Positions 9,091-17,273 of a stretch of DNA of 64,000 nt are shown piece by piece. The notes beneath the pieces are model-generated. The model was not told the origin of the DNA, did no database searches, and was given only the letters and a program-made list of their open reading frames with translations. The position numbers were made by a program, and so were the translations under genes. The stretch is from contig NZ_DATBKY010000172.1 in NCBI RefSeq assembly GCF_036555685.1, forward strand, positions 12,635 to 76,634, read 5' to 3'. How positions within the stretch are numbered: the first letter of the stretch is position 1; the number at the start of each line of letters is the position of its first letter. The DNA is from Actinophytocola sp036555685. GTDB lineage: Bacteria > Actinomycetota > Actinomycetes > Mycobacteriales > Pseudonocardiaceae.

Positions 9091-9663
9091 ATGGACTTCC
9101 GGCACCAGGCGCTGCGCGGCGCCGCCTTGTCCGACGAGATGCTGCGGCTGTCCGAGGCCGCCTCCCGGCTCGGCACCGGGCCCGATCCGATCGAGCGGCT
9201 GTATCTGCTGGACTGCGTGCCCAGCGAGATGCACCACCTCGCCGACAGCGTGCTCGGCCCGGCCAAGACCGTCCACGAGGTCGGCGACGACTTCGAGAAC
9301 ACCCGCGCGCGGCTGCTGCGCAGGTGGCACGGCGAGGCCGCCGACGCCTTCGCCAGCAGCAGCCTCGACCTGCTCACCAGCTACATCACGCGGAGCAAGA
9401 ACAGCCGCGAGACCGGGCAGGCCGGCAAGGACATCGCCGACGGGCTGGACGACGTCGCCGCGAGTGGGGCCGACTTCGCGAGCCGGACGGCCGGCGCGGC
9501 CGACGACGCCTCGGTCCTCGTCATCACCATGCAGGACGACGCGCCCGAGGACGCCAAGGCGATCGTCCGGCAGGCCGTGGCCGAAATCGACGCGATGGTC
9601 GACGCCAAGCAGGACGAGATCGCGTCGATCGGCAGCCGGCTGGACAAGATCAGCGCGGTCTGA
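9091..9663 (+). CDS. WXG100-like (ESX/type VII-associated) protein
   Basis: 190 residues, mostly helical. The sequence LLRRWHGEAADAFASSSLDL resembles the WxG turn between two helices of WXG100 proteins (W-H-G here), preceded by a helix GDDFENTRARL. It is longer than classic EsxA (about 100 residues), with extra helices after the motif (KAIVRQAVAEIDAMV). It starts 1 nt after the previous stop, so the two are translated together. Possible type VII secreted pair; no EccC or membrane component is in the window. Confidence 0.6.
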   Translation: MDFRHQALRGAALSDEMLRLSEAASRLGTGPDPIERLYLLDCVPSEMHHLADSVLGPAKTVHEVGDDFENTRARLLRRWHGEAADAFASSSLDLLTSYITRSKNSRETGQAGKDIADGLDDVAASGADFASRTAGAADDASVLVITMQDDAPEDAKAIVRQAVAEIDAMVDAKQDEIASIGSRLDKISAV

Positions 9664-9668
9664 GGCGC

Positions 9669-11150
9669 TCAGACGTGGCCGGCCGCCCAGCAGGCGGGGC
9701 CGTCGTGGCAGTTCGTCAGGCGCTCGAGAGCGGCATGGAGCCGGCCCAGCCGCGCCGAGCTCAGCGTCCCGGCCAGGTTGTGCAGCTCGGAGGGGTCGCG
9801 GGTGTGGTCGTAGTACTCGCGCGAGCCGTCGGCGTACTCGACGTAGGTGTACGCGTGCGTGCGCATCGCCGCGTACGTCGGCGGGTCGCCGCTGCCCGGT
9901 TCGGGGCGGTCGGGATCGTCGGGCCGGGTGCCGGGGCCGTGGTGTTCCACGAGGTTGGCCGTCCGCCAGCCGATGCCGGGCCAGCCGACCAGCAGCGGCA
10001 GCAGGCTATGTCCGTCCACTCGGGACGGTACGGGTGCGCCGGCGGCGCGCATGAAGGTCGGGGCGAGGTCGATGTTCGCGACGGCCGCGTGGCTCACCGA
10101 GTCCGGTGCCACGTTGGGTCCGGCCACCACGAGCGGCACCCTGATGTCGGTGTCGAACGCCGTCATCTTGCCGGGGGTCAGCCGGTACTCGCCCATGTGG
10201 TAGCCGTTGTCCGAGCTGAACACGATGTACGTGTTGTCCGCGACGCCCGCCTTCTCGAGGGTCGAGCGGAGGTTGGCGATGAGGTCGTCGACCGCCTGTA
10301 CCGACTGTGCCCGCTTGCGGAAGGCGTGATCGATCGCGTCGCGCTCGCTCGCGGACAGCGGCCCGTAGCCGGCGAGCCACGGCGGTGCGTTCTGGGGCAG
10401 CGTGTCGTACGCCGGGCCGCGAGGCACGTCCAGGCCGGGGAAGTCGTCCTTGTGGCGCGGGGCCGGCGTGTACGGCGAGTGCGGTGCGAACGGGGCGACC
10501 TCGAGCAGGAACGGCTTGTGATCGCGGGCGGAGCGGGTGATGAAGTCGGAGCCCTTGCCGGCCAGGACGTCGGTGAGGTAGTCGGCCGGCTGGTGGCCGT
10601 AATGCACGACGTCGTGGTTCTGGTTGAGGTTGTACCAGTACTCCCAGTAGCCCGGCCCCGCGACGTCCCATTCGCTCCAGCCGGGCGGAACGTACGGTTC
10701 GGTGCCGCCCTCTCGGTGCGCGGGCATGTACTGGTTGAGGTACTTGCCCATCAGCGCGGTCCGGTATCCGTGGGCCCGCAGGGCGGCGGCGAAGGTCTCC
10801 GACTCCTCGCCGTGGTCGTGGAAGTAGTGGAAGCCGCCGTCCGCGCCGCCGTTCGTGTAGACGCCCGTGTCGTGCGGGAACCGGCCGGTGAGGATCGACG
10901 CCCGGGACGGGCAGCACAGCGAGTCGGTGACCACGTAGTCGGTGAACGTCGTGCCCTCGCCCTGCAGCTTGCGCACCTGCGGCAGGTACTTCACGAGGTT
11001 CCAGGACAGGTCGTCGGTCAGTACGAACACGATGTTCGGCCGCCCGGGGCCGGTCCCGCCGGCGACCGTCTGCGGCGCGGCGCCGGCCAGGCCGACCAGC
11101 ACCACGATCACGCCGGCGACGAACGCGAGCCGGCGGCGAACACGTCCCAT
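9669..11150 (-). CDS. Secreted sulfatase
   Basis: 493 residues. An N-terminal signal/anchor (RRRLAFVAGVIVVLVGLAGA) is followed by a sulfatase domain. The metal-binding start is IVFVLTDDLS. The formylglycine motif is SLCCPSRASILTG (C-x-P-S-R). A later metal site is VFSSDNGYHMGEYR. It hydrolyses sulfate esters outside the cell after the cysteine is converted to formylglycine. It converges on the WXG-like gene with 5 nt between stops. Natural substrate unknown. Confidence 0.92.
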   Translation of the reverse strand: MGRVRRRLAFVAGVIVVLVGLAGAAPQTVAGGTGPGRPNIVFVLTDDLSWNLVKYLPQVRKLQGEGTTFTDYVVTDSLCCPSRASILTGRFPHDTGVYTNGGADGGFHYFHDHGEESETFAAALRAHGYRTALMGKYLNQYMPAHREGGTEPYVPPGWSEWDVAGPGYWEYWYNLNQNHDVVHYGHQPADYLTDVLAGKGSDFITRSARDHKPFLLEVAPFAPHSPYTPAPRHKDDFPGLDVPRGPAYDTLPQNAPPWLAGYGPLSASERDAIDHAFRKRAQSVQAVDDLIANLRSTLEKAGVADNTYIVFSSDNGYHMGEYRLTPGKMTAFDTDIRVPLVVAGPNVAPDSVSHAAVANIDLAPTFMRAAGAPVPSRVDGHSLLPLLVGWPGIGWRTANLVEHHGPGTRPDDPDRPEPGSGDPPTYAAMRTHAYTYVEYADGSREYYDHTRDPSELHNLAGTLSSARLGRLHAALERLTNCHDGPACWAAGHV

Positions 11151-11194
11151 ACCGCCAGTGTCGACCAGATCGCGTGGGAACGGTGTGCGGAGCC

Positions 11195-11227
11195 GCCGTG
11201 GGTGGCTCGACCCGAGCCACCCACGGC
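11195..11227. terminator. 15-bp perfect stem-loop terminator
   Basis: GCCGTGGGTGGCTCG pairs perfectly with CGAGCCACCCACGGC across a 3-nt loop. It lies 27 nt downstream of the SGNH hydrolase stop and upstream of the sulfatase start, so it most likely terminates the hydrolase transcript. Confidence 0.75.
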
Positions 11228-11228
11228 A

Positions 11229-11259
11229 GGATCAGGCGGGGATCAGGCGGGGGATCAGG
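11229..11259. repeat. Three tandem GATCAGGCGG-type repeats at a gene end
   Basis: GGATCAGGCGG occurs three times in a row (slightly variable G run) and overlaps the SGNH hydrolase stop. Each copy contains a TCA (TGA on the minus strand), so two spare stop triplets lie just downstream, each shifted in frame by the 11/12-nt unit. Confidence 0.6.
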
Positions 11260-12052
11260 CGACCGCCTCCAGCGGGTTGTAGTAGCCGCCGCGCTGGCCG
11301 CTGCTGTTCGGGTGGTACGACTCGTCGATCGGCCAGGTGACGCTGTTGAGCCAGCGGGTACCCGAAGCGCAGATCTCGTGGCCGGCGAAGCTGTTCCGCG
11401 CGTCGATGTAGGTGAACCCGTACGCGGCGGCGCGGCCGGAGATCACCGAGGCGAGCACGTCGGAGGACTGGTTGATCGCGGCCCGCTTGGTCTCGCTCAG
11501 GCCGATCCAGCAGGAGCCGTTGAGCTGGTAGATGTGCGGGTAGCCGAGCACGACCACGCGCGCGCTCGGCGCCCGGTTGCGGATCTGGGTGTAGACGTTG
11601 TTCAGTCGGCCGGGCAGCGTGGTGCGGGCGAAGTCCTGTGCCTGCTGGTTGCGGCTGACGCAGGTCGAGTCGGAGCTGGTGTTGCAGGTGGTCATGACGT
11701 CGGCGAAGCCCGCGTCGTTGCCGCCGATGGAGATCGTCACGAGCGCGGTGTCGGACGTGACCGAGGCGACCTGGCTGTTCAGCACGTCGCTGGTCACCGC
11801 GCCGGAGCAGGCCACGAACGCGAACGACGACGGGGCGTTCGCGTTGGCCCACAGCTGCGGGTAGGAGTTCGCACTGCGCTTGCAGCTGCCGCTGTTGCCG
11901 TAGCTGCCGGCGCCGGTGCCGGACGAGTAGGAGTCGCCGAGCGCGACGTATCTGCCGGTCGCGGCCGAGGCCGGCATCGCCAGTCCGGCAACGGTCGCGG
12001 CGGTCACCGCGGCGACGAGGAGCGGGCGGAAGAGGGTGCGGGGAAACGACAT
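11255..12052 (-). CDS. Secreted SGNH/GDSL family esterase-lipase
   Basis: 265 residues. A Sec signal peptide (RPLLVAAVTAATVAGLAMPASA) precedes a mature SGNH hydrolase. Block I is VALGDSYSSGTGAG (nucleophile Ser), block III is SIGGNDAGF and the C-terminal DESYHPN supplies Asp/His. Spaced cysteines (GSCKRSAN, TTCNTSSDSTC, GSCW, EICASG) suggest three disulfides. This resembles extracellular Streptomyces lipases of the SCO1725 type. ATG at 12052 has GGAGG about 6 nt upstream. It acts outside the cell on acyl esters. Confidence 0.92.
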   Translation of the reverse strand: MSFPRTLFRPLLVAAVTAATVAGLAMPASAATGRYVALGDSYSSGTGAGSYGNSGSCKRSANSYPQLWANANAPSSFAFVACSGAVTSDVLNSQVASVTSDTALVTISIGGNDAGFADVMTTCNTSSDSTCVSRNQQAQDFARTTLPGRLNNVYTQIRNRAPSARVVVLGYPHIYQLNGSCWIGLSETKRAAINQSSDVLASVISGRAAAYGFTYIDARNSFAGHEICASGTRWLNSVTWPIDESYHPNSSGQRGGYYNPLEAVA

Positions 12053-12296
12053 CGTTACCTCCGGGGCAGGGATCCCGAACGCACCAATGATCCGTGGGAA
12101 ACCTACTTCCCGGATAGGACTTCTCGTTGCCAGATTCCCATCACGCCGGTTTCCGAGCGAGCGCCCCGGCCGCGAACCGTCCGGCGGGGTGGCCGTGGGT
12201 GTAGCCGCGCACCCGCTACCGGTACCGCTGCGAGTCGTCAGCCGACACGTCGCGTCCTCCCACTTGATCACCGGACCGGCGCCACAGTGGCCGCCC

Positions 12297-12321
12297 GTTT
12301 CGGATCCGGGTCGGGGGGTAT
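12297..12321 (+). promoter_or_regulatory. Putative SigB-type stress promoter
   Basis: GTTT, 15 nt, then GGGTAT. This matches the actinobacterial stress sigma pattern (GNNT, 14-16 nt, GGGTA) described for Streptomyces SigB. The element ends 40 nt before the truncated hemerythrin-like gene, a class often under stress control. A GTCGGG/CCCGAC inverted pair overlaps it. The rest of the 12053-12361 gap shows no other clear feature. Confidence 0.45.
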
Positions 12322-12361
12322 CCGATTACCCGACAGACGAGCCTGGTGGGAGGGCTGAACG

Positions 12362-12547
12362 ATGTCCAAGGAGACGCTCGCGCTGCTGCAGCAGGATCAC
12401 GGCGAGATCCGGCAACTCCTCCATGAGTTCGAAGCGGCCGGTGACGTGGCCGCGGCCGCCAAGGACCAGATCATCAAGCGGCTCCTGGCCGCGGCACTGC
12501 GGGCACACACCCATCGCGGCGGTGTGGACGTGCTGGCGCGCATGTGA
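12362..12547 (+). pseudogene. Truncated hemerythrin HHE-domain gene
   Basis: The first about 43 residues (SKETLALLQQDHGEIRQLLH, then EFEAAGDVAAAAKDQIIKRL) look like the start of an HHE cation-binding protein, including the first iron-binding His in QQDHGEI. The frame then ends as LRAHTHRGGVDVLARM and stops at 61 residues. Complete proteins are about 150-190 residues with more His/Glu ligands. A good ribosome site (GGGAGGG) and a SigB-like promoter remain. Best read as the 5' remnant of a gene whose 3' part was lost, next to another gene remnant. Confidence 0.65.
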
Positions 12548-12669
12548 GTCCGAGCGGTACGGCGCGTCGATCCACGTCGATCCACGGGCACCCGGCCGTT
12601 GGACCACTGAGGCCGGCGCTCGACTCGCGGTGGCGGATGTCGCACCGCATGACCGGGATTTGCGTGTCG

Positions 12670-12875
12670 AAGCCCGGTCGCGTCGCGCATCTCGTCCACT
12701 ATGTACAGCTGCTTGCCGACGAAGCCGTCGACGGCCACGACGACCACGGCACCGCGCGCGCCCAGCGCGAGCTCGTCCCACACGAACCAGAACCGGGCCC
12801 GGCGAACAGGTACAGGATCAGCGAGTCGTTCGGCGTGATGTGACCGAGGTCCGGCGCCCCCGTGGTGGTGTTCTT
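12670..12875 (-). pseudogene. Remnant of an MglA/CvnD-like GTP-binding protein gene
   Basis: On the minus strand, one frame (12875-12792) encodes TTTGAPDLGHITPNDSLILY and LFAGPG. A shifted frame (12795-12670) continues RFWFVWDELALGARGAVVVV and then VAVDGFVGKQLYIVDEMRDA. Joined, these match the order in actinobacterial roadblock-operon GTPases (TTVAMDFGRI, LYLFGTPGQ, RFWFMWD, then VAVNxFDG). There is one frameshift, and the segment between the last two blocks (the usual VDTRRLADCFPA region) is missing. The P-loop end and the C-terminus are absent. Non-functional. Confidence 0.6.
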
Positions 12876-13031
12876 GCCCCCACACCGGCCAGGTCGTCCA
12901 CTCCCCCGCGCACGCGAACGTTTCACGTTAAATCCATAGTGGACCAACGAATTGGCCGAAATCCGGCGCACCACCACTTGATCGGTAGTAGTACTACTGT
13001 GTTTTGCTGACTCTCAAGGACGGGAGACTCC

Positions 13032-14633
13032 GTGACACAGTTCGACTACGTCATCGTCGGCGCGGGACCCGCCGGCTGCGTGCTCGCCAACCGGCTCTCC
13101 GCGGACCCCGGGGTCAGCGTGCTGCTGATCGAGGCGGGCGACCAGGACACGAACCCGCTCATCGCCATCCCACGTGGCTTCGGCGAGCTGCTGGGCGACC
13201 CGAACACCGCGTGGCACTACCCCACCCGTCCGTTCGGCCCGGCGCGGCAGCAGGAGTTCTGGGTGCGCGGCAAGACGCTCGGCGGGTCGAGCGCGGTCAA
13301 CGGCATGGTCTACAACCGCGGCCAGCCCGCGGACTACGACGCGCTCGAGCGGCTCGGCAACCCCGGATGGGGCTGGGCGGACATGCTGCCGGTCTTCAAG
13401 ACGATCGAGGACAACCCGCTCGGCGAGTCCGCCGTCCGCGGCAGCGGCGGACCCCTGCGCGTGTCGACGCCGGATGCCGGCGACCCGTTGCTCGAGGACA
13501 TCATCACCGCGGGCACCTCGCTCGGCTGGCGGCGGACGGCCGATCTCAACGAGGCGGACGAGGAGCGCGTCGGCTACGCGACCTCGACCATCCGCGACGG
13601 CCTCCGGGTCAGCGCGGCCGGCGCGTTCCTGCACCCGGTCATCGGCCGGCCCAACCTGAGCGTGGCCGTGGAGACGCTCGTCGACCGCGTGCTGCTCGAC
13701 GGCGGCCGGGCGACCGGCGTGCGGGGCCGGCAGGACGGCGAGATCTTCCAGGCGCACGCGACCCGCGAGGTGATCCTCGCGGCGGGCTCCCTCGCGACGC
13801 CCAAGATCCTGCAGCTGTCCGGCGTCGGACCCGCGGACGCGTTGCGCGCCGCGGGCGTGGACGTCGTGGTGGACAGCCCGAACGTCGGCGGCCGGATGCG
13901 CGAGCACCGCGTGTTCACCATGATGTTCCGGCTCGCCGAGGACCTCGGCTACAACAAGCTGCTCAGCACCGAGGCCGGCCAGGCGCGGGCCATGGAGGAG
14001 TACCAGCGCTCGCGCACCGGTGTGCTCGCCGGGCCGTCGTTCGACATCGTCGGCTTCTTCAAGACCCGCCCGGAGCTCGACCGCCCGGACGCCCAGTTCC
14101 AGATCGCGCCGTTCTCCGTGCTGCCGCCAGAGCCCGGCAAGGCGCTGCAGATCGAGCAGGAGCCGGGGATCATGGCCGTGGCCTACATCCTGCGGCCGGA
14201 GAGCCAGGGCGGCATCCGCATCACCTCGGCGGACCCGGACGCACCACTGGACATCGACACCGGCTACCTCACCGCCGAGTACGACCGCGTGACGTCCGTC
14301 GACGTCTTCCGCGGCATGCGCCGGATGTTCGCCGCCGAGCCGCTCGCGAAGCGGATCGCGCACGAGCTCGTGCCCGGGCCCAACGTGGACACCGACGAGC
14401 AGATCCTCGACGCCGGCCTCGTCATGGGCGGGTGCGGCTACCACGCGATCGGCACCTGCGGGATGGGCCCGGACGACGGCGACGTGGTCGACCCGCGGCT
14501 GCGCGTGCGCGGGGTGGCGAACCTGCGCGTCGTCGACGCCTCGGTGCTGCCGATCATGGTGTCCGGCAACCTCAACGGTCCGGTCACAGCGCTGGCGTGG
14601 CGGGCCGCCGACCTCATCCTCGCGGGACAGTGA
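13032..14633 (+). CDS. GMC family FAD-dependent oxidoreductase
   Basis: 533 residues. The N-terminal FAD motif is YVIVGAGPAGCVLANRL with the acidic LLIEAG. The GMC signature region is RGKTLGGSSAVNGMVYNRG, a second FAD segment is ILAAGSLATPKILQLSGVGP, and the C-terminal catalytic block is CGYHAIGTCGMG with NLNGPVTALAWRAADLI. It is related to choline and alcohol dehydrogenases and oxidises an alcohol to an aldehyde. GTG at 13032 has GGGAG 7 nt upstream. It is convergent with the NRPS operon (22 nt between stops), so it could tailor the peptide but is not co-transcribed with it. Confidence 0.9.
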   Translation: MTQFDYVIVGAGPAGCVLANRLSADPGVSVLLIEAGDQDTNPLIAIPRGFGELLGDPNTAWHYPTRPFGPARQQEFWVRGKTLGGSSAVNGMVYNRGQPADYDALERLGNPGWGWADMLPVFKTIEDNPLGESAVRGSGGPLRVSTPDAGDPLLEDIITAGTSLGWRRTADLNEADEERVGYATSTIRDGLRVSAAGAFLHPVIGRPNLSVAVETLVDRVLLDGGRATGVRGRQDGEIFQAHATREVILAAGSLATPKILQLSGVGPADALRAAGVDVVVDSPNVGGRMREHRVFTMMFRLAEDLGYNKLLSTEAGQARAMEEYQRSRTGVLAGPSFDIVGFFKTRPELDRPDAQFQIAPFSVLPPEPGKALQIEQEPGIMAVAYILRPESQGGIRITSADPDAPLDIDTGYLTAEYDRVTSVDVFRGMRRMFAAEPLAKRIAHELVPGPNVDTDEQILDAGLVMGGCGYHAIGTCGMGPDDGDVVDPRLRVRGVANLRVVDASVLPIMVSGNLNGPVTALAWRAADLILAGQ

Positions 14634-14654
14634 CCACTCCGCCCTGGTTCTCGA

Positions 14655-16205
14655 TCACGACGGCCGTCCCGCCGCACGCGGGCCGGTCTCGCGCAGGGCG
14701 TTACGGTCGATCTTGCCGTTGACGTTCAGCGGCAGCGAGTCCCGATGGTTCAGCCGCCGCGGCACCATGTGGATCGGCAGGTACTCGCGCAGCCACCGGA
14801 CGAGCTGCCGGCCGGGCTGCGGCGTGCCGGTGTAGAACGCGACCAGCTCCGGGCCGTCCGCGCCGCGCTCCGCGATCACCACCGCCTGGGTCACGTCCGG
14901 GTGGCGGGCGATGGCGGCCTCCACCTCGCCCAGCTCCACCCGGTAGCCCCAGATCTTGAGCTGGTGGTCGAGCCGTGACAGGTGGACGAGCTCACCGGCC
15001 TCCCACCGCACCCGGTCACCGGTGCGGTAGTAGAACTCCGGCCGCGGCGCGACACCGTCGGCCGGCACGTACCTGTCGCCCTCCCGGACCAGGAACCGGC
15101 CGGCGTCGTCGCGTGGATCCAGGTACCCGGCGAACCGCTGCGCCCCGCGCACGCACAGCTCGCCCTCCTGCGCCGCGAACCCGTCCTCGTCGACGATCAC
15201 GTGGTCGAGATAGTCGTACACCGGTCCGATGGGGACGGTGTCGTTCGACGTCGCGGGCCAGCCGGCCGGGTCGGCGGGGAGGCGGTATTCCGTGCACGCC
15301 ACGGTCAGCTCCGTGGGGCCGTACACGTTGTCGATGCGGGCGCCCGGCGCGACCGCGCGCCACGCCGCGGCCTGGGCCCGGGTGAGCTGCTCGCCGATGA
15401 AGATGCTCTGCCGCAGCACCGTGGACCGGCCGGTGGGCAGGTTGCCGAGGTTCGCGCTGACCGACACCACGGACGGCACCGAGAACCAGTGCGTGATCGC
15501 CTTGTCCGCCAGGAAGTCCACCGGGCTGAGCAGGTCGGTCCGGCTCGGCGACACCAGCGTGGCGCCGCCGCCCCATGTGACGAACAGGTCGAACACCGAC
15601 GGGTCGAAGGTGAAGTCGAACGTGTGCGACATCCGGCAGCCCGGGCCGACCTCGAAGCGCGCGATGTTGCGTGCCACGAACGGCGACACGTTGCCGTGGC
15701 TGATCGGCACGCCCTTGGGTCGGCCCGTCGACCCGGAGGTGAACAGCACGTACGCCACGTCGTCGGCCGCGGCCGACAACGCCGGTAGCGGGCCCGGCCG
15801 GGCGGCCAGCACGTCGGCGGCACCGAGCCGGACGACGGTGCCCGCCGCGCCGGCCAGGCCGTCCAGCTCGGCCACTCCGTCGTCGGCGAGCAGCACGTCG
15901 CAGTCGATCGAACCGCAGATGACCTCGTTGCGGCGCACCGGATGCGACGGGTTGAGCGGCACGACCGTGGCGCCGAGCCGCAGCGCGGCGAGGTAGCCGG
16001 CGAACGCCACGAGGCTGCGGCTCGCCAGCAACGCCACCCGGTCCGGTACCGAGCCCCGGGCGGCGAGGACGGTGCCGGCCACCGCCTCCGCGCAGCGGCG
16101 CAGCTCGCGGTAGGTCAGCACCTCCCCGTCGACCTCGAGCGCGACCGCCTCCGGGTGCCGCTCGGCGGATCGGGCGAACCATTCGTAGAGCGTCCTCGAC
16201 GTCAT
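14655..16205 (-). CDS. Stand-alone NRPS-type adenylation enzyme
   Basis: 516 residues with all main A-domain cores: A3 YVLFTSGSTGRPKGVPISHG, A4 FDFTFDPSVFDLF, A5 NVYGPTELTV, A7 FYYRTGDRVRW, A8 HQLKIWGYRVELGEVEAAI and A10 LPLNVNGKIDRNAL with the catalytic Lys. It ends 11 residues after A10, so there is no carrier domain. It would activate an amino or aryl acid as the AMP ester and load a carrier domain in trans. By hand alignment to GrsA the pocket reads D-P-F-F-I-I-V-V-A-K, mostly hydrophobic; I do not assign a substrate. Last gene of the operon, 13 nt after the diiron oxidase stop. Confidence 0.92.
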   Translation of the reverse strand: MTSRTLYEWFARSAERHPEAVALEVDGEVLTYRELRRCAEAVAGTVLAARGSVPDRVALLASRSLVAFAGYLAALRLGATVVPLNPSHPVRRNEVICGSIDCDVLLADDGVAELDGLAGAAGTVVRLGAADVLAARPGPLPALSAAADDVAYVLFTSGSTGRPKGVPISHGNVSPFVARNIARFEVGPGCRMSHTFDFTFDPSVFDLFVTWGGGATLVSPSRTDLLSPVDFLADKAITHWFSVPSVVSVSANLGNLPTGRSTVLRQSIFIGEQLTRAQAAAWRAVAPGARIDNVYGPTELTVACTEYRLPADPAGWPATSNDTVPIGPVYDYLDHVIVDEDGFAAQEGELCVRGAQRFAGYLDPRDDAGRFLVREGDRYVPADGVAPRPEFYYRTGDRVRWEAGELVHLSRLDHQLKIWGYRVELGEVEAAIARHPDVTQAVVIAERGADGPELVAFYTGTPQPGRQLVRWLREYLPIHMVPRRLNHRDSLPLNVNGKIDRNALRETGPRAAGRPS

Positions 16206-16218
16206 GGCGCCCGGCTGG

Positions 16219-17241
16219 TCAGGCGATGTCGCGCATGGCGCGGTCGCACACGGCCAGCGCGCAGTCGAGCCGGCGCAGGATGCCGATGGCCACCTCGGGG
16301 AGCATGTCCGGGCGGGCCGCGGCGAGCGGGGCGATGACGTGGTTGAGCCAGCCCTCGGCGTGCTCGACGTCGACCACGACGTGCTCGAGCAGGTAGTGCA
16401 TCTCGGCGTCGGTGAGCCCGACCCGCCGCCAGCCCTCGATCTGCCGCTCGAGCCGCCCCGGCACCACGAGCTCGGTGGCCTGCAGCATGCCGATCGCCTG
16501 CGGCGCGAGGCTGCGGTCCGCGGAGGTCTGGAAGTACATGTTGGCCATCCGCAGCTCTTCCACCCAGTAGAAGTCCACGTTGGACAGATAGTCGTCGGCG
16601 GGTACGCCGATGCGCTTCATCATGTCCAGGCGCAGCTGCCGGTGCGTGCCGGCGAGCTTCCCGTTGCCCATCTCGTCCCAGAAGTTGCCGGCCAGCTCGA
16701 TCTTCTGGCCGCCGTGGATGCCCGGTAGCAGCAGCGCGACCAGGTCACCGAAGTGGATGTCGAACGGCGTCTCCTGCGCCTGGAACTCCCGCAGCTGCTC
16801 GAAGGTCGCCCGCTCGGCGAGGAAGTCGAACAGCGGGTGGGTCACGCCGGACGCGTGCTCCTCGCACACCACGGTGGCCCACTTCCCGAAGCCCTCGGGC
16901 GTGGTCGGGATCTCCAGGCCCGCGCCGTACACCTTGCGGTCGCGCGCGAGCCACGCGTCGCCGACGCGGCGGTGCGCGTTCACGACGACCGGATCCGTGT
17001 AGTCGCGCCAGTCCGGGGACCACGGCGGCAGGATCCGGTGCGCGTAGACCTCGTACAGGAAGCGCTGTGCCTCCAGCTCCGCGGCGGGATCGTCGTCGCC
17101 GAAAGCGCGGATGCTCACCTCGTCGGCGCGCCGCTCGAGCTCGTGCAGCGCGTCGGCCGACGGATCGGCGGCGACGGACCGGACCAGGCCGCTGAGCTCC
17201 GTCGTGGTCGTCGCGCCGGGCTTCACATCCATCTGAGTCAT
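16219..17241 (-). CDS. Haem-oxygenase-like diiron oxidase (iron-containing redox enzyme family)
   Basis: 340 residues. The C-terminal two thirds follow the haem-oxygenase-like diiron oxidase/oxygenase (HDO) pattern. Candidate iron ligands are a His in ETPFDIHFGD (near residue 159), a Glu and His in DEMGNGKLAGTHRQL (about 190-200), and a Glu, Asp and His in YLLEHVVVDVEHAEGW (about 283-297). Family members perform N-oxygenation, C-C cleavage or desaturation in natural-product pathways. ATG at 17241 has AAGGAG about 7 nt upstream. It sits between NRPS-C (32-nt gap) and the stand-alone A enzyme (13 nt), which suggests it modifies the amino acid that enzyme handles, free or carrier-bound. The reaction is not predictable from sequence. 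Confidence 0.85.
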   Translation of the reverse strand: MTQMDVKPGATTTTELSGLVRSVAADPSADALHELERRADEVSIRAFGDDDPAAELEAQRFLYEVYAHRILPPWSPDWRDYTDPVVVNAHRRVGDAWLARDRKVYGAGLEIPTTPEGFGKWATVVCEEHASGVTHPLFDFLAERATFEQLREFQAQETPFDIHFGDLVALLLPGIHGGQKIELAGNFWDEMGNGKLAGTHRQLRLDMMKRIGVPADDYLSNVDFYWVEELRMANMYFQTSADRSLAPQAIGMLQATELVVPGRLERQIEGWRRVGLTDAEMHYLLEHVVVDVEHAEGWLNHVIAPLAAARPDMLPEVAIGILRRLDCALAVCDRAMRDIA

Positions 17242-17273
17242 CGTGCACTCCTTCTTGAATCGATCATCTGAGG

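Noticed and set aside
9324..11282. A 652-codon plus-strand frame over the sulfatase gene
   Set aside because: Overlaps the WXG-like gene end and the clear sulfatase on the other strand; low-complexity translation.
14634..14654. A terminator between the GMC oxidoreductase and the NRPS operon
   Set aside because: Only 20-odd bases lie between the stops and no convincing hairpin is present.
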